Source: Heloderma charlesbogerti
Lineage: Eukaryota; Chordata; Lepidosauria; Squamata; Helodermatidae
Direction: 5' to 3'
Assembly: GCA_026122225.1 (NCBI GenBank)
Contig: JANEZZ010001865.1
Coordinates: 620,001-684,000, forward strand
Length of the DNA: 64,000 nt
The position numbers and the translations under genes are program-made. Below are positions 1-10,087 of this stretch, in pieces (positions within the stretch are counted from its first letter, which is position 1; each line of letters starts with the position of its first letter). A model generated the notes under the pieces. That model made no database searches. It was not told where the DNA came from and saw only the letters and a list, made by a program, of their open reading frames with translations.

Positions 1-450
1 AGACCTTGAATTTGAACCTGGGGCAATAAAAGTTTGGAGGATCCAGGATAATGCTAGCTTTTCACTTCTCCACATCTCTTCCTAAACCTCACTAGCTCCT
101 AACCATGGTTCATTAGCTCCTACTTATCAGATGCCACATGGGCATTGGGCACCAGTTCTTTAGTCAGGTGCCACCTAGCCAAAGAAGGAATCAGTAGACA
201 ACACATTCCAGCTCCTAGGAATCCTTGGGCAGAACACCCCAAGCTAGGACTTCAGGTGACCACAGGGAGCCAATCACCTCCCACTTTCTTGTATAACTCC
301 CCCGGAAGGCTGCAGTGCAGCCATTTGACCAACATGTGGGCAAGAAAAGCCACTGCGTCCTCTCCTCTGCTACCTCCTTGATTTCTCCTGTCCACTTTTG
401 CCTCGCCACACCTTGCCCACAAACTGTCACTCCAGTTTTAGGGGGTTTGT
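1..450. other. Unassigned non-coding DNA
   Basis: No gene is recognisable. Around 271-300 a CCAAT-like motif lies close to a weak TATA-like stretch, which could come from an old LTR promoter, but no LTR ends were found. The short open frames here have no recognisable domain. Confidence 0.4.
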
Positions 451-454
451 ATGC

Positions 455-850
455 CCTTATATAGTGTCAGCTCCAGGTTTTGGAGGGCCCTTGGGCAAGG
501 GACCAGCCTCAATGGCCCCTCCCCTCAATGAGTCCACCTTCTCACTGCCCTTGTCACCAGCTACTAACGCTGCTCCTCCTCTTTCTCATCATTGTGACCG
601 CTTGCTAGCTTGACAGCCAGGGAGCCAGTGGGCCCTGGCATCTACCGCTCCTTTTTCTGACTCCCACCATTGTTCGGGCCAGAGCAAAAGGAGGATGAAC
701 AAGCAGGTTGCAGTGGCAAAGAGGAGGAGCACGTCCAGGGGCTCTGGACCCCTCCTGGGATGTGGGCCCTTGGCAGGTGCCCAACCACGCCTACCCTTGA
801 CGCCAGCCCTGCCCTTATACTCTGCAACAGCTTGTTCCCCTCAGTGCTGG
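455..850 (+). repeat. Interspersed repeat, pair of 39117-39530
   Basis: The stretch starts with a 'TCAGCTCCAGGTTTT' motif and ends in a 'CCAACCACGCCTACC' motif. The same order of motifs occurs on the opposite strand at 39117-39530, so this is a dispersed repeat and not a gene. It is GC-rich with AGGAGG-type tracts. The family is not recognised. Confidence 0.6.
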
Positions 851-1859
851 CTTCTTGAGCTCTCTAATGATTGGTCTCGCCAGTGCCAAACAACAGAACA
901 CAGGATACTTGGGCTCAGAAAATGTTTATGTTGGGGCATCATTTAAGGGAAGTGAAGGACAATAGTGTGTGATTATATTTCTCAATCCATTCCATGCATC
1001 TGATGAAAGCAGTCCTGTGTAAATGTACCCTGACGTACAAATTTGCTAGTTGCTAATCATTATTTCCCCCCCAGGTTACTAGTTCTTGTGTTGGATTACT
1101 TCTTCTTCTTTGATCCACTGCCATTTCTTCAGATATAACTCCATCTGGTCATTGTTTCGTAAATTGCTCCATTTTATTTGGTGTTCTCATGATACTTATC
1201 AACCTAGTTTGTTACCAGGTGTGGGTGGCACAAGACTGATATGAAATTCCTTCTTCAAACAGCCTTCTCATGTATTCTGAAAACTGAGTCATATGCCCCC
1301 TTTTGCTGAGTTTCTGCATTTTTGCCCCTTATCTATCAGCTCCTTACGCTTTCACTCCTTGACTTACTGACTGTTTATATTTTAAAGTGTGGGACACCAG
1401 ATCTCCCCCCAGGGGATCTTCTTGGCTGTAGGTTGCCTCGAAAGCGTCTTTCAGGTTAGAAATCCCACTCTTTTATTTCTCATTGTATTAAATGTGCAGT
1501 TTACAAACTCTGTAGGATAAGGCATTCGTCTGTAAGATTTGGAAGCCAGACATAAAGGCTAAGTGGCGCCTGCAAGATAATTCACACAACCGTTTTGACT
1601 TCTCTTGAAATTCCTCAGACTTGAAGAGAAAACAGACAAATTACTTTTGGGTTTAGTTTTAGGCAAAATGTTGCTGCTGTCTCCAGCTCCAAATAAACTA
1701 GATTCTAATTCATTGCATCTCAGAGAAAAATCTTCTGAATGTGAATGGAGCTAGAGTGATGCATGTGCCAATCATATCACTGGTACACACACGAGACTTT
1801 TCCAACATGGCAACGCATGGTGAAAAGGTCAACTTCCACTCAGTTTGGCATATAAATAC
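851..1859. other. Unassigned non-coding DNA
   Basis: About 1 kb of AT-rich sequence without a credible gene, RNA or repeat boundary. Confidence 0.5.
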
Positions 1860-2649
1860 TAGGGCTGTGCACCGCTTTGGCCGGAGGCCCAAACCCTGAG
1901 GCCAAGCGGGCTGCTTCGGGGTCACTTTGTGCCTTTTCTGAGGCAAAGCAAAGGGGGCACAAAGCGATCCAGAGTGGGTCGGGGGCTCTTCAAAGCACTC
2001 GATGTGCTCTGCCGCTGCCATCGCCGGCACAATTAGCCTCCGCCGCCTCCGCCATCATCGTTCTCGCTGCCTCCATTGCTGCTGCCACTGTTGTCCTCAC
2101 CACCCTCACCACAGCCGCCATCCTCACTGCCGCCACCTCCACTGCCATCTTCTTCACCACCACCGCCCTTGCAGCCGCCAGCTGCTAAGGTCTGGACGTG
2201 CGCGACGACTCTTACTGCAGGGAGTTGCCATTTTTAAAATGGCAACCTCCAGGAAGTTCCAGGGGGCTGGCATTTTAAAAATGGCGACTTCCTGCAGTAA
2301 GAGTCACCATGTGTGTCCAGGCCTCAGCAGTTGGTGGTGGCAAGGATGGCGGCGGCGAGAATGGTGGTGGCGGCAGCAGCGACAGAGGCAGTGACGAGGA
2401 TGACAGTGGTAGAGAAGGCAGTAAAGATGGTGATGCTGGTGGCAGTGGCAGAGGTGGTGGCGAGGTAAGGGGGTTTGCACCGGGGCAACAGGGGGGACCC
2501 GAAGTGGGGTTTGGCACCCAAATCCCGCTTCGGGTTCGGGGCTGAGTCGGGTCGGGGGCCCCCCCCAATTTGCCTGAGCCAAATCGGGCCTGCCTCGGAA
2601 GCCACAAAGCTGCTTCCGAGTTGGATTGGGGGGTCCCTGCACAGCCCTA
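1860..2649. mobile_element. hAT-type non-autonomous element, GC-trinucleotide family
   Basis: The element begins TAGGGCTGTGCA and ends TGCACAGCCCTA, a perfect 12-bp terminal inverted repeat. It is flanked by a perfect 8-bp target duplication ATAAATAC (1852-1859 and 2650-2657). An 8-bp duplication with YAGGG-type ends is the hAT signature. The two arms are rich in GCC/CAC-type and GGC/GTG-type triplets, and the centre (2211-2305) is an inverted repeat with AAAATGGC cores. No transposase frame is present. Layout matches the TAGGGATG elements elsewhere in the window although the sequence differs. Confidence 0.9.
2346..2464 (+). other. Exon-like open frame ending at a splice donor (in element 1860-2649)
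   Basis: An ATG in an AGGATGGCGGCGG context (YY1-like) opens 39 codons plus 2 bases and runs without a stop into GCGAG|GTAAGG, a good 5' splice donor. The product would be Ala/Val-rich with no domain. GC-rich triplet sequence is stop-poor, so openness alone is weak evidence. Transcription is not shown. Confidence 0.35.
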
Positions 2650-3353
2650 ATAAATACAGCTACATAAAATCTTCTCTCACCCCTTGATCTCCTTAATGGG
2701 AGCATTTCCCAACATCAATATGCAAGGTTTGAGCAGTGGTCAACTGCGGTCATGCCCTCAAACATTTGGCAACAGAAAATAGGTCACCTTTCTTGTCTTT
2801 TAAAGAGGACGTGGGAACAAATTGTACCTGAGAACAAGGCAAATGACTGATCATTTTCATGGGCTCCTTGCTGAGCAATTTTTGAAACACTGGCTCAAAA
2901 TATACAATTCTCTACAGTGCAGAAAGCACATTCTAACCAGGAGCCCAGGAGCCTGCCAGTGTGTGTAGGGGAGAACTATGCACATAGCCTGCGCTGCATT
3001 TGTTGTTTTTTGTGCAGCCATTCCCATTGCCAAAGAGACAAGCCACAAGTGCTTTAAAAATCAGTGTTGCGTCTTTGGCATTGGGAACGTCTTCATCAAA
3101 ACCCATAACAAATCCTTAGTTGCATGGATATTTGTCATCCTGAGCATACACGCTGCTCCTCTGGATCTTGGCCTTTCACATTTTGAGGCCATCTGTATGT
3201 ACGCTTCTCTTTCACTCTCCAAACATTAACATATTCTTAATATCAGCATTTTTGCACATAATGAAGAGGTGAGATCCAGTTCCTAAATAAGACAGAACAC
3301 ACTGTGGGCAGGATAGAATTTCCCTTATTGATTAAAAAAGAAAGAAGCAGCCA
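2650..3353. other. Unassigned non-coding DNA
   Basis: No gene or recognised repeat. The open frames around 2857-3229 are short and lack any family signature. Confidence 0.5.
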
Positions 3354-3364
3354 TACACACACCC

Positions 3365-3403
<39 letters not shown>
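3354..3403 (+). repeat. (AC)n microsatellite
   Basis: Near-continuous AC dinucleotides with a few ACCC interruptions in the first 25 bases. Confidence 0.95.
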
Positions 3404-3405
<2 letters not shown>

Positions 3406-4049
3406 ACAGCAGGCCTCAAGTATGAGTAATAATTAGCTCATCTGTTTGCTACAAAATGAAGCATTTGACCCATGTTTTTATTTTTATTTTAGCAGTCCAA
3501 AGTGTGATATAATGTTTTTGGTTTAAGGCCTGCAAACCTAGAGCCATCTGGGAGTAAGTGCTAATGAATTTATTACACATGCATAAGATTGGGCAGTCAG
3601 TCCTTTGGTGGGAGATGGGCGGAAAGGAGAATTAAATGATACCAAAGCAAACAAAGCAAGAGGAACTCTGGAACCCTTCCCTGTTGCATTCAGCAATACT
3701 GTGGAAATATGTCAGCTTCCAACAGATGCAACATAATACCAACAGTTTCCTACTTAATTGACTAGAAGACAGACACCAGGTGATTGGCATGCAGTGACCT
3801 GTGGTACTAAGAGCAGTCAGTGGCTGCTCACTAGCACGGCCCAAAACCCAAAGCAACAACAACAACAAAAAGCCCACCCTTAGTTGGGGCAAGATGGGAA
3901 AACAGGACATCCTGGATCCTCTGAGGGCACAATCTATTTAATCGGTGTAAACATCATATTCTTGGCGATGAATACAGGGAATCTAGGTTGCCACTTGTAT
4001 TCCACTGTCCTGAATAATGAGGGTGCACAGCAAGCCATATAAGACCCTG
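3404..4049. other. Unassigned non-coding DNA
   Basis: No gene seen. A short (CAA)n run lies near 3855. Confidence 0.5.
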
Positions 4050-4190
4050 GGTGGTGTAGTGGGTACAGTATTGGACTAAGATTGCAGGGAGGCCCCGGTT
4101 CAAATCCCACTCAGCTATGAAACTCACTGGATAAGGTTGGGCAAGTTGCTATCTCTCAGCGAAGGTATCCTCTGTTGGAAGGACTGTTCA
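4050..4190 (+). repeat. tRNA-derived SINE (GTGGTGTAGTGG type)
   Basis: The head has an A-box-like GTGGTGTAGTGGGTACAG and a B-box-like GGTTCAAATCCCAC, followed by a body shared with copies at 23655 and, inverted, at 34843 and 48338. Diverged, with no clear 3' tail. Confidence 0.7.
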
Positions 4191-4801
4191 GTCCAAGTCA
4201 GGTTTTTTGATGATGCATAAGTGGCCACCAGAGTTACAAGGCCCTGGCCCTTTGAGACCACCGGGAGAGTCACTCAGCTGGGCCACTGAGTCCAGATGTG
4301 CCTAATGTCCTCCAATATGAAAATAATATACTAAGTAAATATGCACTTCTTCATCCCCTGGTTTTGAAAGCTTTCAATGGGACAAAGATTGTATGTGTTT
4401 GCATGGCCTCTTTTGTCCTCTACATCTGTGATTCATATGCCCTACCTGCAATTTCTTGTGGGTGCAGAAGCTCGGTTTGGCTTGCAGTTTCCTAAGCCCC
4501 AAGAGCTGTCCCATTCATTTCAATGGAAAGGGCAGAAGTGCGTAGCCAAAGGGGTATTCACTGTGCCAAAGTTAGGGATGTACGAATTGTGTACCTTCCG
4601 TGCCGCTTCACTTCCGCAGTTTGGGGCCAGTGCTCCGTACCATTGTTCACAAGCCCCTGGAATTCTCCTCTTTTTTTTCCTCTCCAAGAATTATGAAGAT
4701 AAATCCGTTCCGAAAGCCGTAATTCTGCATAACGTCCGTAAGAAAGGCTATTTTTCATAGATATTTACGTATTTTTTCCCCTGCCCTGAGACCTGCAGTA
4801 A

Positions 4802-5006
4802 TTACTTTCAGCCAAAACACTTCCTCCTCCTCGGGGCTTCCCAAAACAAGGCTGCCCTAGGTGTGCCTGGGCGATGCACTCTTGGTTTAAAGCAACGCTG
4901 TTTGAAAGAAAGAAAAAACCTTTTAAAATGACCATGCCAGTCTGGAGCCCTGCACAAGGTATTATTCCCCCTGCTAGGCTTTCTATTTCCACATCCAGCC
5001 TTGTTG
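4802..5006 (+). repeat. Left arm of 205-bp inverted repeat
   Basis: Reverse complement of 5742-5949 with high identity. The arms share a G/C-rich 'GGGGCTTCCCAAAACAA' block, a (GAAA)n tract and a 'GATGTGGAAATAGAAAGC' block. Sequence outside both arms diverges abruptly. Confidence 0.9.
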
Positions 5007-5329
5007 ATTTAAAGATTTACGTAGCCTATCCCGTTTTTTTTTCTTTTTTTTAAAACCTAGCCATGATCGGCTACGTAAATCTTTACATAGCCTATCACGT
5101 CTTTTTTTTTTCTTTTCACAAGCCTGGAAATGGAGGCGGCGGTGGCAGCCGGTCGGAAGACCGGCCGCCACTGCCACCACCACCCGGAAGATCCGCCCCA
5201 GGTAAGTCTCATCCCAGGGGGGGATCCGCGGGGTGGGGGGGCAGGCCGTTCCGCCACAGATTTCGTGGGGCCAAATGCACAGGCATTCAGCCTCACCGAG
5301 ATCCGTGGCGGAATTCTCTGACATCCCTA
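5007..5329 (+). mobile_element. Truncated TAGGGATG element (right half)
   Basis: It contains two TACGTA-core palindromes (around 5012-5035 and 5060-5100), a CpG-rich arm, the donor CCCCAG|GTAAGT at 5201/5202 and the typical right end TCTCTGACATCCCTA at 5329. The matching left end is missing, and the left junction coincides with the end of the 205-bp arm at 5006. Confidence 0.75.
5130..5201 (+). other. Exon-like open frame ending at a splice donor
   Basis: The ATG at 5130 (GGAAATGGAGGCGG) opens exactly 24 codons up to CAG|GTAAGT (phase 0). The predicted peptide starts MEAAVAAGRKTGR and ends PEDPPQ, sharing AAGRKT with cassettes at 19377, 60205, 60546(-) and 19808(-). Function is unknown and may be absent. 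Confidence 0.35.
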
Positions 5330-5741
5330 AATGTCTTCATATTCCCTGGTATGTTTATTCCTCATTTTGTCCATTCCCTGAGCATGTGCAGAGTGTGCTT
5401 TTTATTCAAAGAGAAGGTTGCTGATCTTTCCCTTCATGCTGCATTTGAACAAGTGAAGTGTGACTGCTTCAGAAAGAACTTTCCATTATACTGTCTCTTT
5501 TTCTTCATGAGTTTCATAACAGAAGTGTGGTGTAGTGGTGAGAGTCCAGCCCAAAGTCGCCCAGTGAGATAACTAACAGGAGGTTTGCTAATGAGGTGGA
5601 TGTGGAAATACAAAGCTGAGCTGGGGGCAAGTGGGGTGCTGACATGTGTAGGAGTAAGTTGCATTGAACTCAGCAAGACTTACTTCTGAGTAGACATGCA
5701 CAGAGTTGGTTCTCCTCTCCATTTTAGCCTCACCATGTCAC

Positions 5742-5949
5742 CAACAAGGCTGGATGTGGAAATAGAAAGCCTAGCAGGGGGAATAATACTTGTGCAGGGC
5801 TCCAGACCGGCATGGTCATTTTAAAAGGTTTTTTCTTTCTTTCTTTCAAACAGCGTTGCTTTAAACCAAGAGTGCATCACTCAGGCACACCTAGGGCATT
5901 CTTGTTTTGGGAAGCCCCGAGGAGGAGGAAGTGTTTTGGCTGAAAGTAA
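5742..5949 (-). repeat. Right arm of 205-bp inverted repeat
   Basis: Reverse complement of 4802-5006. See that entry. The 735 bp between the arms hold a truncated element, a SINE-like scrap (5525-5570) and a TACTCAGAAGTAAG-type MITE (5640-5705). Confidence 0.9.
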
Positions 5950-6049
5950 ACAGAGACGGAGGATTTCAACTGAAAAAGAACACCCACAAACAAGGCGGTG
6001 AGCACAATTCATTTTTTTTTAAACTTGCGTATTTATTATCGGAATATAC

Positions 6050-6817
6050 TAGGGGTGTACAAAACCCCGCTTACCTGGCTCCGCCGGGTTCCGCTGGGGG
6101 GGGGGCACTCCGTCCTTCCCCCCGGAATCCTGGTTGGCCGGCTCCGCTCCGCGGGGATTCCACAAAGCTGCCGGCCGGCTCCACCAGCAGCGAGACATCC
6201 GGCCGCTGGCTAGCAGGGACACAAATGGCAGCTGCCGTAGCCACCGCCGTTTGCGTCCCTGTATTCAGCCGTGATAGGCTATGTAAAGTCTTACGTAGCC
6301 TATCACGTCTGGCTTAAAAAAAAAACACGTACGCAAATTGCGGCGGCTCTGGCCGCTGCCATTTGCGTTCCTTATTTTTGGCTGTCTTAGTCTACGTAAA
6401 TATTTACATAGACTAAGACGGTGAAAATAAGGGGGAACGCAAATAGCGTAGTGGGCATATGCGTAGTGGCCATTTGCAAATAGCGTAGTGGCCATTTGCA
6501 TATGCGTTTTGTTTTGTTTTTAAACCCAGACGTGATAGGCTACTTAAGTCTTTACGTAGCCTATCATGAATGGGGAGGAAAAAAAAAACAGACTGCAAAT
6601 GGAGGCGGCGGCAGCCGTTCGGAAGACCACTTGCCGCCGCTGAAGCCACCGCTGGAGCCGCCGCCATCCGGAACATCCGCCCCAGGTAAGTCTTGTCCCG
6701 GAGGGGATCCACGGGGGACAGGGGTTTAGCAGGCCATTCCACCACAGAGTTCAGGGGGCCGAATGCACTGGCATTCGGCCTCACCGAGATCCGTGGCGGA
6801 ATTCTCTGACATCCCTA
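6050..6817. mobile_element. hAT-type TAGGGATG element, family A, nested in 4573-7001
   Basis: Ends are TAGGGGTGTACA and TCTCTGACATCCCTA, with a perfect 8-bp duplication GAATATAC (6042-6049 and 6818-6825). The interior has three TACGTA-core hairpins (about 6268-6306, 6386-6422, 6528-6568) and CAAATGGC hairpins, with CpG-rich arms. Splice donors point outward: AG|GTAAGC on the minus strand near 6072 and CAG|GTAAGT on the plus strand at 6685/6686. The ATG at 6599 is followed by an in-frame TGA after 14 codons, so this copy's exon-like frame is broken. No transposase. Confidence 0.95.
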
Positions 6818-7223
6818 GAATATACTACCTTGTGTTTTTATTTACAAAAATTTTGCGACTCTGTGTGGATGACAAAAAAAAATCCGCATGACTGCTGGCT
6901 CTGCAGGACCTCGTGGTGCCGTTCCGCAGAAGATTCCGTGGCACAGACTGAAGAGAATTCGATCCCATTTCAGTCCGTGGCAGAATTCTCTGACATCCCT
7001 AGCCAAAGTCACTGCTCAGTCCCACAAAACCACATTTCACGGTGATTTTAAAGCTAGTGATTTGGCCACCAATTTGGGCAAAAGCAAAATTTCAAGGCAA
7101 AATATCTGAGGAGTTTTGAGGGAACTGAAAGGAGTATCTACAAGAACAGGGGTAAAAATTGAGGGAGCTTCAATTTGTTGAAAGCAATATGTCAAAGCAA
7201 ATGTGGAGGTTTCTGCTTAGGTG

Positions 7224-8113
7224 TAGGGATGGCGGAGAATTCCGCCACGGATTTCAGTGAGGCCGAATGCACTGGCATCTGGCCCCCCGAAATCGGTGGT
7301 GGAACAGCCCGCCCTCCCCCCCCGTGGATTCCCCCTGGGACGAGGCTTACCTGGGGTGGATGTTCTAGACAGCAGCGGTTCCATTTACATCCTGGTCTTT
7401 GCCGTGATAGGCTACGTAAGTCTTTATGTAGCCTATCACGGCAAGCCAATAATAATAATTTAAAAAACGGCATATGCAAATGGTGACGGCTATGGCAGCT
7501 GCCATTTGTGTTCCGTATTTTTCGTTGTTTTAGTCTACGTAAATATTTACGTAGGCTATTACGGCGAAAAAAAAAGGGGAACGCAAATAAAGTAGTGGGC
7601 GCTATTTGCATTCCTTCCCCCCCCCGTTTTAGCCTACGTAAATATTTACGTAGGCTAAAATGGCGAATAAAAAAGGAACGCAAATAGTGCCCACTACGCT
7701 ATTTGCGTTCTCCTTTTTTTCCCCGCCATAATAGCCTACGTAAATATTTATGTAGGCTAAAACGGTGAAAAATAGGGAACGCAAATGGCGGCCGCCGTAG
7801 CCGCCGCCATTTGCGTACGCCATGGTGGTTTTTTTGCCCAGCCGTAATAGGCTACATAAAGACTTACGTAGCCTATCACGGCTGCCTGGCTGGACAGCTG
7901 CCATTTGTGTCCGCACCAGCCAGTCCGTGGCTGGAAATCCGGCTGTGGACGGCCCTGGTCGGCTGCTCCACGGAGCAGAGCTGGCTGGGCAGGATTCCAG
8001 GGGGGAGGACCAGATCGCCTCCCCCCCTGTCGAGGATTCCGGGGGGAGGGACGGAGCACCCCCCCATCGTGAACAGAATCCGCGAACAGTTAAGTCACTT
8101 TCGTACATCCCTA
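7224..8113. mobile_element. hAT-type TAGGGATG element, family A
   Basis: Ends are TAGGGATGGCGGAGAATTCC and TTTCGTACATCCCTA. The 8-bp duplication is CTTAGGTG/CGTAGGTG (7 of 8). Five TACGTA-core hairpins lie at about 7402-7441, 7527-7566, 7627-7666, 7727-7767 and 7841-7882, alternating with CAAATAG/CTATTTG and CAAATGGC hairpins. The minus-strand donor CCCAG|GTAAGC is intact (GT at 7350-7349). The plus-strand donor is mutated to ACAG|TTAAGT. Confidence 0.92.
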
Positions 8114-8899
8114 CGTAGGTGAAACAACCTAGGCATTTTGAGAGAAGCAGGACAAGTTTTGATGTGAGACCAGCAAACATTTTCAAGCATGGGGTCCCAA
8201 ACAGAACTAAAAAAACAACAACACAAAATCTGGACAAGTTTAGTCCAGGTTATTTGATGTCTAGCCTGAGTATTGTATTTAGTCATGTTTAGTCTAGGCT
8301 CTTCACTGCATGTGTTGCTTAACTGAAGGGTCACTTGCAACATTTCAGAAATGCATCAAATGGTAAGAGTAACTGTAAGAATTTAGTAAAATACTAACGT
8401 GGCAGGAATATTTTATCCTCTGCTTCCAATGTTCAGAGGTGAGTTCTAATGCTCACATATGGCACTATCCATACACAAGAGGGAGGTATCGATTTACCCG
8501 ATTTGCTCTTCCTGAACCAGTAAAAAAAAAAGTGTACAAAAATGCCTATATGAGAGGAAAGTTCCTGTGTGTGTAAATAACATACAAAAATACATTATAT
8601 TACAGAGAATTGCTTGCAGAAATTGTGTATAAGGAAGAAGTGCATAGAAAAGTGTGTGTATTTGGAGAAATGCATACAAAAATGCATACGGATTTTAGTG
8701 CTAACTTTAAAAAAAACAAAATTGCATACTGATGTGGAAACAGGATAAAATGAACTTTAGGTTGGGAAAAGGAGAAAATGAGTGAAATTGAAAATGACAG
8801 ATTTGTGCATCCATAGTAAAACCCAAGGTTTGTAGAAGTACGAAAAAATATTTAGGGAAAAAAATCCCCCCCCCATCAAACAGCCCAATGGGTCTGGCC
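8114..8899. other. Unassigned AT-rich DNA
   Basis: No gene. About 8500-8710 has degenerate repetition of a GCATACAAAAATGCAT-like unit, perhaps an old palindromic element. Confidence 0.45.
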
Positions 8900-10087
8900 T
8901 AGGGTTGTACGGATTCCCCACCTTCTGTTCCGGTGGGGAATCCATGGGGGGGGGAGGCGATCCATTCCTCCCCCCCGGAATCCTTCAGAGTGGTTCTGCT
9001 CCGCTCGGATTCGGGGGGGCCAGTGTCAGGAATGCCTTGGCGGCCTCTCTCAGTAGATTCCAATAGCCAACTCAAAACACAGACGAAAGGGAATTCTTTT
9101 CAAAGCTTTAATCCCATTACAGCTTAATGACTCTTTCAGATGCTAATCACCAGCGGCTAAAGCAAGGGACAGAAGCGTGGCCTAAGCTTCAGGCAGGCAG
9201 TTGATCCCCGTTTGAAAGAGAGTCACTTGAAGACCCAGAACTTATGGGCTAGGGAGAGATCCTCCCTCTTTCCCTTGGGTCCATGGAAGGCGGCCGTTGC
9301 TTGCGCGCCAAACGGGCGCTATGCCTCGTTTCCACGCCCTCCATCACTTGTCGCTCTTTGCGTCTGCGCTGAGCATCTAAGAAGCCCCCCTCCCGCACTA
9401 CCCGGGTCACTAACTATCTCTGGAATGCCGGCAGGAGGAATCTCTGCCAGGTGCTGAGCCTGTGAGGGATGAGCTGGCTCCACTCCCACGGATTGGTGTT
9501 CCTCCTCAGAATCAGAACTGCTCTGGGGCTCTCTGAGCTCAGTTTCCACCTTGACAGGCGGGAACTGGCTTGGGGGTGCTTACCTTCCCTCCTGCCAGCC
9601 AGAGCTGTTCGCCTCCTCCGTGTCCCTGCCGATTGCCTTTAAAAAAAAGTCTTCTTTTTTTTTTAATGGCAATCGGGAGGATGTGCCCGTAGACTTATAT
9701 GCAAGTAGAGTCACGAATCTTGCGTATAAGTCTATGTGTCCATAGTCCTGCTGATCACATGTGCCCATTGACTTATACACAAAATAGAGCAGTGAATCTT
9801 GCATATAAGCCTATGGACACATAGACTTATATGCAAGATTCATGACTCTACTTGCATATAAGTCTATGGGCACATCCTTGTTTTTTTGAAGACTTTTTTT
9901 TTAAGGCAATCGGCAGGGACAGGGAGGAGGCGAACGGCTCTGGCTGGAAGAAGCAGCCGAGTGCCGTTCCACCTCCAGTCCTCCTGGAGCAGAGATAAGT
10001 GGTCCCGATCCACTGGGGATTCCTGAGGCCGGATTCCAAAGAATCCGGCCTCATTTGAATCCGCAGCGGATTGCTCTGACATCCCTA
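8900..10087. mobile_element. hAT-type TAGGGATG element with a different palindromic core
   Basis: The left end is TAGGGTTGTACGGA and the right end TGCTCTGACATCCCTA, with a perfect 8-bp duplication GTCTGGCC (8892-8899 and 10088-10095). The hairpin core (9625-9915) uses ACTTATATGCAAG-type arms instead of TACGTA arms, flanked by A/T tracts and GGCAATCGGCAGGGAC arms. The minus-strand donor GAAG|GTAAGC sits near 9582. The opposite arm has AT in place of GT. A probable solo LTR is inserted at 9024-9556. Confidence 0.92.
9024..9556 (-). mobile_element. Probable solo LTR (Gypsy-like), inserted in 8900-10087
   Basis: Read on the minus strand it begins TGTCAAGGTGG and ends CATTCCTGACA, a TGTCA/TGACA terminal pair typical of LTRs. 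An ATTAAA poly(A)-like signal lies about 90 bases before the end. The length (533 bp) fits an LTR. No internal retroelement sequence is next to it. Flanking bases do not form a clean 4-6 bp duplication (GCCAG versus GGCGG), which lowers confidence. The clade is a guess. Confidence 0.6.

Larger units (their letters stand above)
4573..7001. mobile_element. hAT-type TAGGGATG element, composite, with nested copies
   Basis: The left end is TAGGGATGTACGAA and the right end reads TTCTCTGACATCCCTA. A perfect 8-bp target duplication GCCAAAGT lies at 4565-4572 and 7002-7009. Inside are two 205-208 bp inverted arms (4802-5006 and 5742-5949), a truncated sibling element (5007-5329) and a complete nested element (6050-6817). 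Removing the complete nested copy leaves about 1.65 kb. No transposase frame is recognisable. It is the oldest member of the local cluster because others lie within it. Confidence 0.85.

Noticed and set aside
2002..2394. A 130-codon His/Arg/Cys-rich open frame and overlapping minus-strand frames
   Set aside because: All arise from triplet-rich GC DNA in a hAT-type element and overlap on several frames and both strands.
5007..5329. A complete hAT-type element ending at 5329
   Set aside because: No left end or 8-bp duplication could be matched to AATGTCTT, so it is kept only as a truncated copy.
7399..7885. Regularly spaced repeats that might be read as a CRISPR array
   Set aside because: The units are palindromes in alternating types inside a eukaryotic transposon with target duplications; spacers are not unique sequences of constant length.
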